This document shows, in pieces, positions 44,379 through 56,245 of a stretch of DNA of 64,000 bases (positions are counted from its first letter, which is position 1; the number at the start of each line of letters is the position of its first letter). The notes beneath the pieces are model-generated. The model was not told the origin of the DNA, made no database searches, and saw only the letters and a program-made list of their open reading frames with translations. Origin of the DNA: Ariolimax columbianus (Eukaryota; Mollusca; Gastropoda; Stylommatophora; Arionidae); the NCBI GenBank assembly GCA_036924085.1, contig JAVGWX010000001.1:6236681-6300680 (forward strand), written 5' to 3'. A program made the translations under genes and the position numbers.

Positions 44379-45009
44379 ATCCTTCTTTTCTTGCCCACTA
44401 CTAGGGCTGACATGTTGTAATTCCTCCTCTGTTGACTTTTTCCTGCCGGATATGTTGCACATCGTTATTTTGGTTGTCTTGCTGGTAGACAAAAGGGTAG
44501 TTAGCCATTGGGCTGCCATTTCGCCCTTATTATCTTTTTCTGAGGCCCTTCCTTTCCAAATGCCGATTGCTTTTTTTTATTTTCATGTTGTCGATGGTTT
44601 TGTAACGGACAGTTTTTAAAAAAAAGTGGGTGATCGATCGACCTTAATCTAATCCATTATACTCTAGTTTGATTTGTATATATACTTTTCCGATGACGTG
44701 GCCAAATTGGTTAAACCATCTGGTCGGTTGTGTTTCCGTCGGTTTAGTTCCTAGGTCATTGAGACGTGTACGCTTCTTTACCACTTTAAGGTTACGAACT
44801 TGATGGGGCCATCAGTATGCCGCGAGAATTCATTTTTACATTTGATTTGATCGTCTAAATGAAATAGTGGCCACCGCACTGTCAAGTCTACCCAGCTGTT
44901 AAAGGGTGTCTGACTTAGTTACGAAAGACGAGGTAGCGAGGTGTAGGAAGGGTGTCCTTACTACACACACATTGAGAATTGAAATAATGAATAAATAGTA
45001 CTTCTTCCC
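44379..45009. other. No gene seen
   Basis: An 88-codon + frame (44353-44619) is hydrophobic without a motif. The region may hold more of the LINE's 5' part, but I could not recognise it. Confidence 0.35.
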
Positions 45010-45318
45010 CAGAGCACACAGCCCATACTCGTCAGGTCAGTGATTGTGTGACAGCCACATCTTTGGAGGCACAACCCACACGTCCACACCCAGCCTCGTC
45101 AGGACAGCGATGGTGTGATTGCCAACCTCTGGAGAACATAAACCACACGTCAACCACCCAGCCTGACCAGCACACCGATTGTGTGATAGCAGTTTTCTAG
45201 AGAGCGCAACCCTGACGACAACCACACAGCCTGGCTAGGACAGCAATAGTGTGATTGCCAACCTCTAGAGAACATAAACCACACGTCAACACACCAGCCT
45301 GACCAGCACACCGATTAT
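45010..45318. repeat. Minisatellite, ~70-bp unit, ~4.5 copies
   Basis: Units with CAGCCTCGTCAGGACAGCGA, TGGTGTGATTGCCAACCTCT and AACCACACGTCAACAC-like ends. Confidence 0.9.
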
Positions 45319-45712
45319 TACTATTAACGCTTTATGGAGCATCTAAAACAGAAGTTCTTCTATTATAACGGAACAATATCCACATCAAAATTATTAGCAG
45401 GGAAAATCGATTAGAGATGGCGATCAGCTGGATTAGAAGAGTAATCAAGAATAAAACGAGAACAAAAGTGTAAAAACAAAAACAAATGCTATCACATGAA
45501 GATAGGGAGATCGACGGATCGCAATGGAGAAGTACATTTGTCAAGCTGTACTTTTTAAGATTCCTGAACAAGGCGGCACACAAGTTCAATGTATTTAGTA
45601 GTGCTGTTAGTGAACACTGTTTTCCCGCTGGCAACAGACAGTTACCAGAAAGGAACACTGATTTTCGACCGTGTTATTGATTCACTGAATATAATGGCAA
45701 TCTCGCGGTTAA
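45319..45712. other. No gene seen
   Basis: A 108-codon minus frame (45332-45658) lacks any recognisable feature. Confidence 0.4.
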
Positions 45713-46748
45713 TGATTATCATAGCCTCATCATTGTCAGGCCTCTGAGCTCAGGTTTGTCATATTATCATCATTGTCAGGTCTCTGAGCTCAGGTTTGTC
45801 ATAGTCTCATCATTGTCAGGTCTCAGAGCTCAGGTTTGTCATAGTATCATCATTGTCAGGTCTCTGAGCTCAGGTTTGTCATAGTCTCATCATTGTCAGG
45901 TCTCAGAGCTCAGGTTTGTCATAGTCTCATCATTGTCAGGTCTCTGAGCTCAGGTTTGTCATAGTCTCAAGATTGTTAAGTATCCGAGCTCAGGTTTGTC
46001 ATAGTCTCATCATTGTCAGGTCTCAGAGCCCAGGTTTGTCATAGTCTCATCATTGTCAGGTCTCAGAGCTCAGGTTTGTCATAGTCTCATCATTGTCAGG
46101 TCTCTGAGCTCAGGTTTGTCATAGTCTCAAGATTGTTAAGTATCCGAGCTCAGGACTCCAATAGCCTCAGCATTGTCAGGTCTCAGAGCTCAGGTTTGTC
46201 AAAGTCTCATGATTGTCAGGTTTCCGAGCTCAGGTTTGTCATAGTCTCAAGATTGTTAAGTATCCGAGCTCAGGACTCCAATAGCCTCAGCATTGTCAGG
46301 TCTCAGAGCTCAGGTTTGTCAAAGTCTCATGATTGTCAGGTTTCCGAGCTCAGGTTTGTCATAGTCTCATGATTGTCAAGTACCCGAGTTCAGGTTTGTC
46401 ATAGTCTCATGATTGTCAGGTCTCCGAGCTCAGGTTTGTCAAAGTCTCATGATTGTCAAGTATCCTAGCTCAGGTTTGTCATAGCCTCATGATTGTCAGG
46501 TCTCCGAAATCAGGTTTGTCATAGCCTTTTCATTGTCATGTCTCCGAGCTCAGGTTTGTCATAGCCTCATGATTGTCAGATCTCTTAGCTCAGGTTTGTC
46601 ATAGCCTCATGATTGTCAAGTCTCTGAGCTCTGGTTTGTCATAGCCTCATGATTGTCAAGTATCCGAGCTCAGGTTTGTCATAGCCTCATTATTGTCAGG
46701 TCTCTGAGCTCAGGTTTGTCATAGCCTCATCTTTGTCAGTTCTCCGAG
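45713..46748. repeat. Minisatellite, 40-bp unit, ~26 copies
   Basis: Units contain CATTGTCAGGTCTCTGAGCT, CAGGTTTGTCATAGTCTCAT. A three-unit block, 46121-46240, is repeated identically at 46241-46360. The open frame at 46133-46372 follows this block and is not a gene. Confidence 0.97.
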
Positions 46749-47240
46749 CCGAATATTTTACATTGTTCTGTTTTTTTTTAAGGATGCTCATTAGGTCCTG
46801 TCGCTTAACGAAAAATCTCTGTCCTTTTTTCTTCATTTTAGCCCTCTAAGTTCGCAGCCTTTGTCTACTTTTTTGTTTGATTAATGGTTTGTCTTTCTTT
46901 ATGACTTCTACTGGTGAAGGCAGACCGTAGTCCTTTGGGAGATAACGGACGAATTGGACAGTGTATGGATGAGTGTATGTACATGTTTGTCATGTGAACT
47001 TTTAAGCCAGTGTATGGATGAGTGTGTGTACATGTTTGTAATGTGTTCAACTATGCCAGTTTTGCAAAACAGTAGTTTTGCCAATCCTTTCTGTACGAGG
47101 AGAAGTGGTCATATTGAGAAAAATCCCCGACATGTCCAGTCAAGCTGAACACGAAGCGATTTCAAACTTGTTATGTTGGGAATGCAACCCTAGCTTAAGG
47201 TCGATTTTCAGCTATACACCATTCACATTTCTTCGTTTAC
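46749..47240. other. No gene; one 49-bp direct duplication
   Basis: GTGTATGGATGAGTGT followed by TACATGTTTGT occurs twice, at about 46961 and 47011. The rest is unique. Confidence 0.5.
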
Positions 47241-47425
47241 TTGCTTCTTTGTTCTTTATGTACTGGTGTGCTTCTTTGTTCTTTATGTGTTGGGGTGTTT
47301 CTTTGTTCTTTATGTGTTGGGGTGTTTCTTTGTTCTTTATGTGTTGGGGTGCTTCTTTGTTCTTTATGTACTGGTGTGCTTCTTTGTTCTTTATGTGTTG
47401 GGGTGTTTCCTTGTTTTTTTCTATT
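47241..47425. repeat. Minisatellite, 27-bp unit, ~6.5 copies
   Basis: Units of CTTCTTTGTTCTTTATGTGT plus TGGGGTG. Variants with TACTGGTGTG occupy the first and fifth positions. All + frames stay open and hydrophobic, an array effect. Confidence 0.95.
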
Positions 47426-48799
47426 TAAGTGTCTCTGTTTTTGTTCTATTGGGATGTCTCCTATTCACTGGATGTTTTTGTGTGTCTCGCTGTGGATGAT
47501 CTTGCAATAAACTTTCCTGCAAAGAAAGCCTGCCTCTATTTAACGACGAGTGACGCTACGAGTCTTTTGAACCTGAGATGTAACCGTGTCTAATCAACGG
47601 CTACTTGTTCGGAGGGACTTTCACAAGCTAATCATCAAATTTCTTGTGTTTTTTCGCCATCTGCCGGCAGGCAAAAGTTTATTGTCAATAAGATTCTGAA
47701 AGCTTCAAGATGAATGGCCACTAGATTACATCAAATGTCAACTGTCTGAAAAATGTAAATGACATTTTGTTAACACATCACGCAGGCAGCGAAGCGAAAT
47801 AATTAAATCATTAATAAGTGAAAGTCGCAGTGATAGAAAGCACAGATGTGAATAATAGCGTCTCTATAGGCTCCCGTTGACAATGCAGTTATAGTTCGTT
47901 GTATGGAACATGTTTGTGAGCAGTGTGAAAGCTAGATTTTAGTGATTAACAAAAACAGCGTAAGTTGTAGGTTTCTGACAAATATTTCTTTGCTATTTGA
48001 CAAAACATTAGTAAGAAAACTGCAGGCGTGTTAGTAAAGCGCAGATCATCTAAGGAAACACATATTATTCTGAATGTTTGTAACATTTGGTGTTTCTTCT
48101 GTAGATCTCTCATTATAGGAAACGTGCGCCAGATCATTGAATCTTCTCTTCCATGTGTGGGTTCTGTAGACATCTGTTTTTGTGTTTGTTTGTTATGAAG
48201 CTGCCGGCCCCATACACATCCCTCTTTAGTCGCCTTTAACATAGTACATGAGATTGGATCGGTTCTGCTGTTTTCTCTCAAGATAAGGGACCACAAAGTC
48301 AAATCGTCGTGTGATGTCACGTTTATAGATGCTTTCCATCAGCAGATCATTTTGGTTGATGAATATAAGATCGAGAAAAGTTTGTCCAATCACATTCCAC
48401 AAGTTAGTTTGTACGACCAGTATTATTAATTGAGAAATGCATTTTCAGTAAACTAAACGAAGTTCGCGTATTCTGTGAGCAGAAAGCAGAAATATGTAAC
48501 GCTTCAATCAATCAGATTTGTCGTCAGAGACGACTAAGGAGGGCTGGATGCGGAGATGGCTACCACATCTTATATAAACTATCAGCCACAAAGTCAAGAC
48601 AAGAAGACTTCAAGACCTAAATGAAGAAACGGTGCAACTAAGTGGGTAAGAAAACAAAGACAGGTGCACTGAGCAGTATTATGGTACTAACTAGCAAGAA
48701 CAACTCAACGAATTATCCGCTCACCTTTCTTGATACCTGTGTAATGTTTATATGCTCACATTTTATGAAGATTTCATAGCCCTAAGACAGGGCAACTGA
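47426..48799. other. No gene identified
   Basis: Nearly 1.4 kb. A 124-codon minus-strand frame (47946-48320) contains LWSLILRENSRTDPISCTML, with no recognised family. No tandem structure. Confidence 0.35.
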
Positions 48800-49310
48800 G
48801 AGGCTAGTTCGGTCAGCCACAACAAGCAAACTGTTCAGGAGGCCGCGTCAAGGCCAGGCACAACATACTGATCAGGAGGTCGAGTCAAGGTCAGGCACAA
48901 CACACTGATCAGGAGGTCGCGTAAAGGTCAGGCACAATACTGATCAGGAGGTCGCGTCAAGGTCAGGCACAACACACTGATCATTAGGTCGCTTCAAGGT
49001 CAGGCACACCATACTGATAAGGATGCGCGTCAAGGTCAGGCATCACATATTGATCAGGAGGTCGTGTCATGGTCAGGCACACCATACTGATCAGGAGGTC
49101 GCGTCAAGGTCAGGCACAACACACTGATCAGGAGGTCGAGTCAAGGTCAGGCACAACACACTGATCAGGAGGTCGAGTCAAGGTCAGGCACAACACACTG
49201 ATCAGGAGGTCGCGTCAAGGTCAGGCACAACATACTGATCAGGAGGTCGGGTCAAGGTCAGGCATCACATACTGATCATGAAGTCGCGTCAAGGTCAGAC
49301 ACAACCCACC
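48800..49310. repeat. Minisatellite, ~37-bp unit, ~13 copies
   Basis: Units contain CTGATCAGGAGGTCGCGTCA and AGGTCAGGCACAACATA, with small indels. Confidence 0.95.
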
Positions 49311-49374
49311 AACCAAAACCACTATATGTCTTCCATGCAGCCTTCCCTGGAAATGGATTGTTTTCTAGGCAGTC

Positions 49375-49580
49375 GGTTGACGAGATGTGGATCGACGCGA
49401 TCTCCGTAGTAGTGAGCGTAAAGCAGAAAAAGTATAACATATCATAACTGTCTGTACGGCCATGGTCAACCTTCATTTGCACGCTCGGGAGGATATAAAG
49501 AAAGTTACTACAGCCTGCCACTGAACGCCCTATTCACTGCGCACAAAAGAGTAAACTTACTCATTGTGGACATTGGACAG
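49375..49580. mobile_element. Dispersed repeat of unknown type, copy 2
   Basis: Partner of 26690-26915. Both end at AAAAGAGTAAA..TACTCATTGTGG, which suggests a shared element end. They differ by small indels and many transitions, so the family is old. Confidence 0.6.
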
Positions 49581-50035
49581 TCATTTCTATAGACTATAGT
49601 AGAAGATAAACCCGGAAGTGTGTAGTAGTTACTGAACTGGGCTGTCTTGTGGTTATCAAACTGTGTTTGTCGCTAGAAGAAATGGTTATAAAATAGCTGG
49701 TGTTATTATTGCTGGTTACGCGAGGATTAAGGAGCAAATAAGGCCAGAGTCCAACTACAATTATGTTTCCAATGTCATCAGACAATAAACTATAGCGGTA
49801 AACCGGGCACGCTCTTTAGATGAGGAGTAAGAGATGTTCACTACATTTGATTATGTGAAAATCACAGGCAAATGGAAGTGAGTAAGGTCGAGAGAGATGC
49901 TTGGCTGAGGACAATCACTGGGGAGGATGCAACAATTGGACCAGGGCGCATACAAGAACTACAAAGAGTGGACAGATCGAACCGGACAATTGTGAAGTCT
50001 GCTTTTGGTGCCTTTTATCGCACGGAAAGACCAGA

Positions 50036-50039
<4 letters not shown>
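49581..50039. other. No gene seen
   Basis: Unique sequence without recognisable motifs. Confidence 0.4.
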
Positions 50040-50123
<84 letters not shown>

Positions 50124-50705
50124 GATAAAGAGAGGTACAGAGAGAAAGAGACAGAATGACAGACAGACAAACAGACATATAGATATAGTTTTTAAGAAGT
50201 GGGTGGGAAGGAGAGAAAGAAGCCGGGAATGATAGCCAGACAAGACGACTAAAAGCAGTTGACAGAATACTATAAGACAAGGAAGAATCCCAAACGGTGA
50301 AACAAGGCAGGAGGGGAAGAGACAGTAGAAGAAACCCACATAAAATATTCAAATGATATCCGAGAAGGTGGATAGGAGAGGGAGAGTCTGAAGACAAAGA
50401 GGAGAGATGGACATGGGAAGTTAAAAGACAACAGCCGTGAATTAGAGCAAAAATGGGATGGCACGTTACAGGAAGCAAGGAGAGATGGAGAAGCAGAATA
50501 AAGAGACAGATGGAGAAAGTGAGGATAAGAGAAAAAGTTGAGAAAGAAAGGGAAGAGAGTAAAAGATAACTGAGAAGAAAGAGCGATAGAAGAAATGGAG
50601 AGATGCAAGGACACAACAGATGACAGAAATAGGAGACAGCAGAGGAGGGAGAAGAACATAGAAGACATACATACGAGTGCAGAGAACAATGAAAGAGAAG
50701 ACATT
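50040..50705. repeat. (GA)n microsatellite and long purine-rich tract
   Basis: A pure (GA)n run at 50041-50113 passes into about 590 bp of strongly purine-rich sequence with GAGAAAG-, GGAGAGA- and AAGACA-like motifs. The minus strand (Ser/Leu/Phe-rich, 283 codons open) is an artefact of this composition. Confidence 0.9.
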
Positions 50706-50845
50706 GAAAATAATGAATAGAGACAGCGCGGGAATGTGAGAGACTATCTTTACTACGCACGCTCAATGATTATGATACATGAATATCTGTCTGACTGACT
50801 AATTTACGCCTTCTAAGTACGGTCCTTCCTTGCTGGCTCCGTCTA

Positions 50846-51690
50846 TAAGAATGTATTTCTTTCTTTACATGTTACCTTACTAGTGTAAACCTGGTCTATT
50901 AGAATGCCTTTCTTTCCTTACATGTTACCTTACTAGTGTAAACCTGGTCTAATAGAATGCCTTTCTTTCCTTACATGTTACCTTACTAGTGTAAACCTGG
51001 TCTATAAGAATGCCTTTCTTTCATTACATGTTACCTTATCAGTGTAAACCTGGTCTTTAAGAATGCCTTTTTTTCCTTACATGTTACCTTACTAGTGTAA
51101 ACCTGGTCTATAAGAATGCCTTTCTTTCCTTACATGTTACCTTACCAGTGTAAACCTGGTCTATAAGAATGCCTTCTTTCCTTACATGTTACCTTATCAG
51201 TGTAAACCTGGTCTTTAAGAATGCCTTTTTTTCCTTACATGTTACCTTACTAGTGTAAACCTGGTCTATAAGAATGCCTTTCTTTCCTTACATGTTACTT
51301 TACCAGTGTAAACCTGGTCTATAAGAATGCCTTCTTTCCTTACATGTTACCTTATCAGTGTAACCCTGGTGTATAAGAATGCCTTTCTTTCCTTACATGT
51401 TACCTTATAAGTGTAAACCTGGTCTATAAGAATGCCTTTCTTCCCTTACATGTTACCTTACCAGTGTAAACCTGGTCTATAAGAATGCCTTTCTTTCCTT
51501 ACATGTTACCTTATTAGTGTAATCCTGGTCTATAAGAATGCCTTTCTTTCATTACATGTTACCTTACCAGTGTAAACCTGGTCTATAAGAATGCCTTTCT
51601 TTTCTTACATGTTACCTTACCAGTGTAAACCTGGTCTATACGAATGTCTTTCTTTCTATATATGTTACCTCACCAATGTGAACCTGGTCT
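50846..51690. repeat. Minisatellite, 53-bp unit, 16 copies
   Basis: Units contain TTCCTTACATGTTACCTTAC, TAGTGTAAACCTGGTCTATA and AGAATGCCTTTCT. A three-unit block of 158 bp is repeated almost exactly (51036-51193 and 51194-51351). Confidence 0.97.
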
Positions 51691-52378
51691 TTACTAACTG
51701 TTGTACCATCCACCGTTCTTGTAGGGTTCTACTGAAGTTCTCCCCAGAGCTCTCGTATTTTGATTCCATCTGATTGTGACTTCAGGTAGGAATATACTTA
51801 TTTAACTTGGCTACCCTTACTGACTCCCACACCCCCCCCCCCCCTTTTTTTTTCAGCAACCATACTCTACCCCCATCTCCTGTAGTTACGCGTTGCTTGG
51901 AGAACAACAAACCCACATTTTGACGTATCGTTTTTTCGTTTCTTTGTTCGGGGAAAAAACTCGTTAAAAACCAGGAAATAAAATCTATTTTTGGATTTCT
52001 GAAAACTGCATTGATATTTTCTCATAGACATTCAGAGAATACAGTTAATTTAATTCTCAGAAGAATTTCAAAATACACAATACTTGTATGGCGTGGAGAT
52101 TATTGAGAGAGTGTAAAGATGGATAGCCGCCATACTTTAACTGCTGTGGTGCATGATCCATCTGAAGTTAGTAGACAATAAATGATTGGGTGGTGATGGA
52201 CGACATCTCGAGATAAACATTTCATGCTGAACCAAGAATCTCCATTTGATAGGAGAAGCTTGCGTGAAAACTGTGCAGGGTCTGGCTAGGTTTGGCTTGG
52301 CTTTGTTCGTTCTCAATCTCCCGCTACCAAACCCTCAAAGGGCTTAAGTAGCAGAACGTAGTCCATAAAACGAAACGC
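51691..52378. other. No gene; C/T homopolymer pair
   Basis: A run of ~14-16 C followed by ~10 T lies at about 51832-51854. The rest is AT-rich unique sequence. Confidence 0.5.
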
Positions 52379-52660
52379 GTTGTGTCGTAGTTTACAGCTT
52401 GACTGCGATATTTGCACCTTTCGGTCCAACACATCCGACTTCAGCAAGCATTTTTTGAGTACCGGGTTAGGGTTCCCTTTTCGATCCTTTCTTCTTAGCC
52501 AGTCTGCCTTGCTGCAGCCTGTTATCCAGGATCACCGCGTGGAGGTGTAGACGGGTCTTGGCAGCTCTTGTTCGCTGGCCCTGACGCTAGCAGTCAGCTA
52601 TGGGTCGCTGACCACTGCAGCGCATGCGCTGCTCAGCATCTTGATCCCGTGCAGGGTCTT
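52379..52660 (-). mobile_element. Dispersed repeat, copy 2 (downstream of endonuclease remnant)
   Basis: Same family as 2176-2410. On the minus strand it holds TGCTGAAGTCGGATG plus GGACCGAAAGGTGCAAA, also found in the SINE at 2.6 kb. It lies ~270 bp downstream (minus sense) of the endonuclease remnant, so both may belong to one retrotransposon. Confidence 0.6.
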
Positions 52661-52929
52661 ATTTTAGTTTGCTACATCAGATTGTGGTTAGGTTGTTCAA
52701 AAATACATTGATCGCCGGCGAACGAGACATCTTGCGCCGACTCTCTAACAAGCACAAGTTGTAGTGCGGTGGTCTCTGGGAGTATGGCCGTTACCATTAC
52801 ATCAGGTTAGCATAGTCAGCAGCAATGTTGCTGAGAACTTGGAGATACTGGCTAGAAGTGGCAGCAATCAAGATCGATAGGTGTGTCGCGTGAACCAGGT
52901 TTGAACGTAGTCACTGAAGCTTAGCAAGT

Positions 52930-53560
52930 TTGAGGTCAAACTTCAAAAGGAAGTTTGACGGCGGCGATGGTAGATCACAGCGCAGATAGAATCGACAGCT
53001 GAGACGTCCGTTGCTGACCTACGATTTGACAAGATGTGGTCAATGTCATGAGAATGTAGCCAATTGGGTCCAATTTTTGTGTATCTCTTGTGGATGAGAT
53101 TCTTCAAAACGCTGTTGCAGTGAAATAGACGATTAGTCTCGCAGAAAGTGGCAAGTATCCCCTCCATCATTCCTGGTCTCCTCAGAGTGTGGTCCCTCAC
53201 ATGTTTTACCCTGCCGTCGAGGTTCTATCTTGCATTGAAGTTTCCAACAGCTGCAATGTTGTCAAAGAGTTCCCGGGTGGTTTTCGCAGAAATACGCATG
53301 CTCTTGTTCGTCTTTATCTGGTGGAAAGTGCTAGCAGCATGCCGTTTGAAGATAGCAATGTCTACATAAGCCAGACATTGGAAAATGAGTGTCACGTGTG
53401 TCCAAACCCAGGCGGCGTCGAGGACACATGCCCCTCCTGATATAGACTTGGTCTTGTGGGCACCGAGGTATATTCCTGTGTCATCATTCCATTGGCTCTG
53501 ATTTATTGCTCTCGTTTCGACACAGAGCGCCCAATAATATGATAGTTCACATTGCTGCTC
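52930..53560 (-). pseudogene. Non-LTR retrotransposon endonuclease-domain remnant
   Basis: On the minus strand the frame reads DNIAAVGNFNAR (53220-53265 region), where GDFNAK is typical, followed by a stop and LDGRVKHVRDHTLRRPGMME. Then GILATFCETNRLFHCNS and IGPNWLHSHDIDHILSNRRS follow, near 53005-53080. The order GDxNA, NG.L..FC..N.L, and IDHIL is that of the apurinic endonuclease domain of RTE/CR1-type LINEs, also annotated in molluscs as craniofacial-development-protein-2-like proteins. The final SDHH box is degraded (VIYHRRRQTSF). Upstream pieces to 53560 fit only loosely. No reverse transcriptase follows. Confidence 0.65.
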
Positions 53561-53582
53561 TCATCGATAAAGTGGTTCAGCT

Positions 53583-54349
53583 ATAGGGGCTGGCATATAG
53601 AGTGGCAGTTGTAGGCGGGCATATAGAGCGGCAGTTGTAGGTGTGCATATAGAGCGGCAGTTGTAGGTCGGCATATAGAGCGACAGTTGTAAGTGGGCAT
53701 ATAGAGGGGCAGTTGTAGGTGGACATATACGCAGATGCAGTTGTAGGTTGGCATATAGAGGGGCAGTTGTAGGTGGGCATATAGAGAGGCAGTTGTAGGC
53801 GGGCATATAGAGGGGCAGTTGTAGGTGGGCATATATAGGGGCAGTTGTAGGTGGGCATATAGAGAGGCAGTTGTAGGTGGGCATATAGAGCGGCAGTTGT
53901 AGGTCGGCATATAGAGCGACAGTTGTAAGTGGGCATATAGAGGGGCAGTTGTAGGTGGGCATATAGAGCGGCAGTTGTAGGCGGGCATATACACAGATGC
54001 AGTTGTAGGTTGGCATATAGAGGGGCAGTTGTAGGTGGGCATATAGAGAGGCAGTTGTAGGTGGGCATATAGAGGGGCAGTTGTAGGTGGGCATATATAG
54101 GGGCAGTTGTAGGTGGGCATATAGAGAGGCAGTTGTAGGTGGGCATATAGAGTGGCAATTGTAGGTGGGCATATAGAGGGGCAGTTGTAGGTGGGCATAT
54201 AGAGGGGCAGTTGTAGGTGGGCATATAGAGAGGCAGTTGTAGGTGGGCATATAGAGGGGCAGTTGTAGGTGGGCATATAGTGGGCAGTTGTAGGTGGGCA
54301 TATAGAGGGGCAGTTGTAGGTGGGCATATAGAGAGGCAGTTGTAGGTGC
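53583..54349. repeat. Minisatellite, 26-bp unit, ~29 copies
   Basis: Units contain GTGGGCATATAGAGGGGCAG plus TTGTAG. Rare 28-bp units with CATATACGCAGATGCAG or CATATACACAGATGCAG mark larger blocks. Minus-strand frames of 256-287 codons in all three phases are artefacts. Confidence 0.97.
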
Positions 54350-54564
54350 ACACGGCCAAGTGCGTGTTTCTAGTCGCAGTCTTGCGGTACCGTGTAGTCC
54401 CACCATTAGAATATCCCTGAACATATGCTACACAGCGGTGTGTGTGTATTTGCAGGGATGCACTCTGCAGGAGACTTGGATGTTTGTTGAAGTTGCAGCC
54501 GATCCTCTTCTGTTATATATCGCGACGGTTGTGGCGGTTGTCGTTGAACAAAAGGTTGTTTGTT

Positions 54565-55084
54565 ACCAATGAGAAAGGACGCGTGTTACCAATGAGAAAG
54601 GACGGCGTGTTATCAATGAGAAATGATATTTGTGCTCAGTGAGAAAGGAGGCGTGTCATCGATGAGAAAGGACGGCTTGTTGTCAATGAGAAAGGATATT
54701 TGTGCTCAGTGAGAAAGGAGGCGTGTCATCGATGAGAAAGGACGGCGTGTCATCAATGAGAAAGGACGGCTTGTCATCAATGAGAAAGGACGGCTTGTCA
54801 TCAATGAGAAAGGACGGCTTGTCATCAATGAGAAAGGACGGCTTGTCATCAATGAGAAAGGACGGCTTGTCATCAATGAGAAAGGATGCTTGTCATCAAT
54901 GAGAAAGGACGGCTTGTCATCAATGAGAAAGGACGGCTTGTCATCAATGAGAAAGGACGGCTTGTCATCAATGAGAAAGGACGGCTTGTCATCAATGAGA
55001 AAGGACGGCTTGTCATCAATGAGAAAGGACGGCTTGTCATCAATGAGAAAGGACGGCTTGTCATCAATGAGAAAGGATGCTTGT
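54565..55084. repeat. Minisatellite, 24-bp unit, ~21 copies
   Basis: Units of AATGAGAAAGGACGGCTTGT plus CATC. The left part is variable (includes GATATTTGTGCTCAGTG units, twice). The right part from ~54745 is nearly uniform. Open frames (SSMRKDGL, VINEKGRL) are effects of the 8-codon unit. Confidence 0.97.
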
Positions 55085-55204
55085 TACTCTTGAGAACGAC
55101 TGAACCGTTGCTCTATTTTCCTTATGAAACCTTGTAGCTAACAGCTGATAAAAAGATATTTCAGGTCCCGCAAATCGGTGTTGATCAGTACGGACATTTA
55201 GTAT

Positions 55205-55445
55205 CATCATGTAGCATATCCTTTATAGTACGTCGCTCCCATCACAGCCTGTCTGAAAGAAACTCTTTCTCTTGCCAAAACTCCAGCCTCCATCATACCC
55301 AGGCATTCATAGATGCCTTGGTGCCATCGTCTTCTAAATCTACCCCTGCCTCTTTTGCCTGGCCCTATTCCTGCCATCACTGTTCTCTGAAGACCGTTGG
55401 TGTGACCAACGCATTTACATTGTATGGCCATAATATAATTGATAA
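55205..55445 (-). pseudogene. LINE RT C-terminal fragment (minus)
   Basis: An 80-codon minus frame reads MAIQCKCVGHTNGLQRTVMA, then GKRGRGRFRRRWHQGIYECL, then MEAGVLARERVSFRQAVMGA and TYYKGYA. The GKRGRGRP.RRW...I..W, A.DR..WR..V and ATS..G series is the usual C-terminal end of several non-LTR RTs. One short fragment remains, with no upstream RT part. Confidence 0.7.
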
Positions 55446-56245
55446 CCATTTAGTATAGAGAAATAACAAATAAAAAAGGAAACATACTTCGGTCTGTTAC
55501 AAACAGGATGTTAGAAAGACCTTTCTCATTATTCTGTTCTAGCCAGTGAAACTCACGGCCAAAATTGGAGATGTCGTAAATATATTCTTGCCACCGGAAA
55601 CCGGAAGTGTATGCTCCACAGAAAGTGAAGATGGAACATCGCGAAGGCTAGTTCAGCTATTAATCTTCAGAAAATGTATTCGTTTCCATTAATGATCTTT
55701 CATATCGAGTAACGATAGCCTATGGTTGCCCAGCCATGCAACGATAACCAATAGTTATCTTTCGAAGCTTGCCGACAACTCTTATTACGAGCGTAAAGCC
55801 GTGACCATCTTCCGGAAGTGATAAAGCCATCCATAGTCTTCGCTGCCAACAATATATAATATATTGGCGTCAATATACATTTAGCAGGGCAATTACATGA
55901 TGATGTGACTAGTTTCCCCCGAACAGTAAGATGATGATGAGGAATACAGTTCCCCCAGGACAATACCATGATGATGGTGACCAGAGTTCTTCTAATGTAT
56001 TCCAGGGTCTCATACTGGGAAGACAAAAACAGACCCATTGCATATCTGTACATGTAACGAATAGAATTGTACATATGACTAGTGGCATCAACGTGTGAAA
56101 CAAGTGGAGATGAAAGGCCGCACTGCACAAGAACAAATTTGGTGTAAGATAACTGTTGGAATCCGTCTATAGCAGCGGTATCAATTTATCGAAAGCCGCT
56201 TATTTAAAAGTATATTTTATTTAGTTTTTGTTTTTATTGTCCCCC
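55446..56245. other. No gene identified
   Basis: A 142-codon minus frame (55700-56128) has no recognised motif. CCGGAAACCGGAAGTG near 55596 repeats CCGGAA; otherwise unique. Confidence 0.35.

Noticed and set aside
49915..50766. 283-codon Ser/Leu/Phe-rich minus frame
   Set aside because: Product of the purine-rich tract, with no domain or codon structure.
53561..54424. Three minus-strand frames of 256-287 codons (YNCPSICPP-like)
   Set aside because: Same effect with a 26-bp unit. All phases are open and no single frame is favoured.
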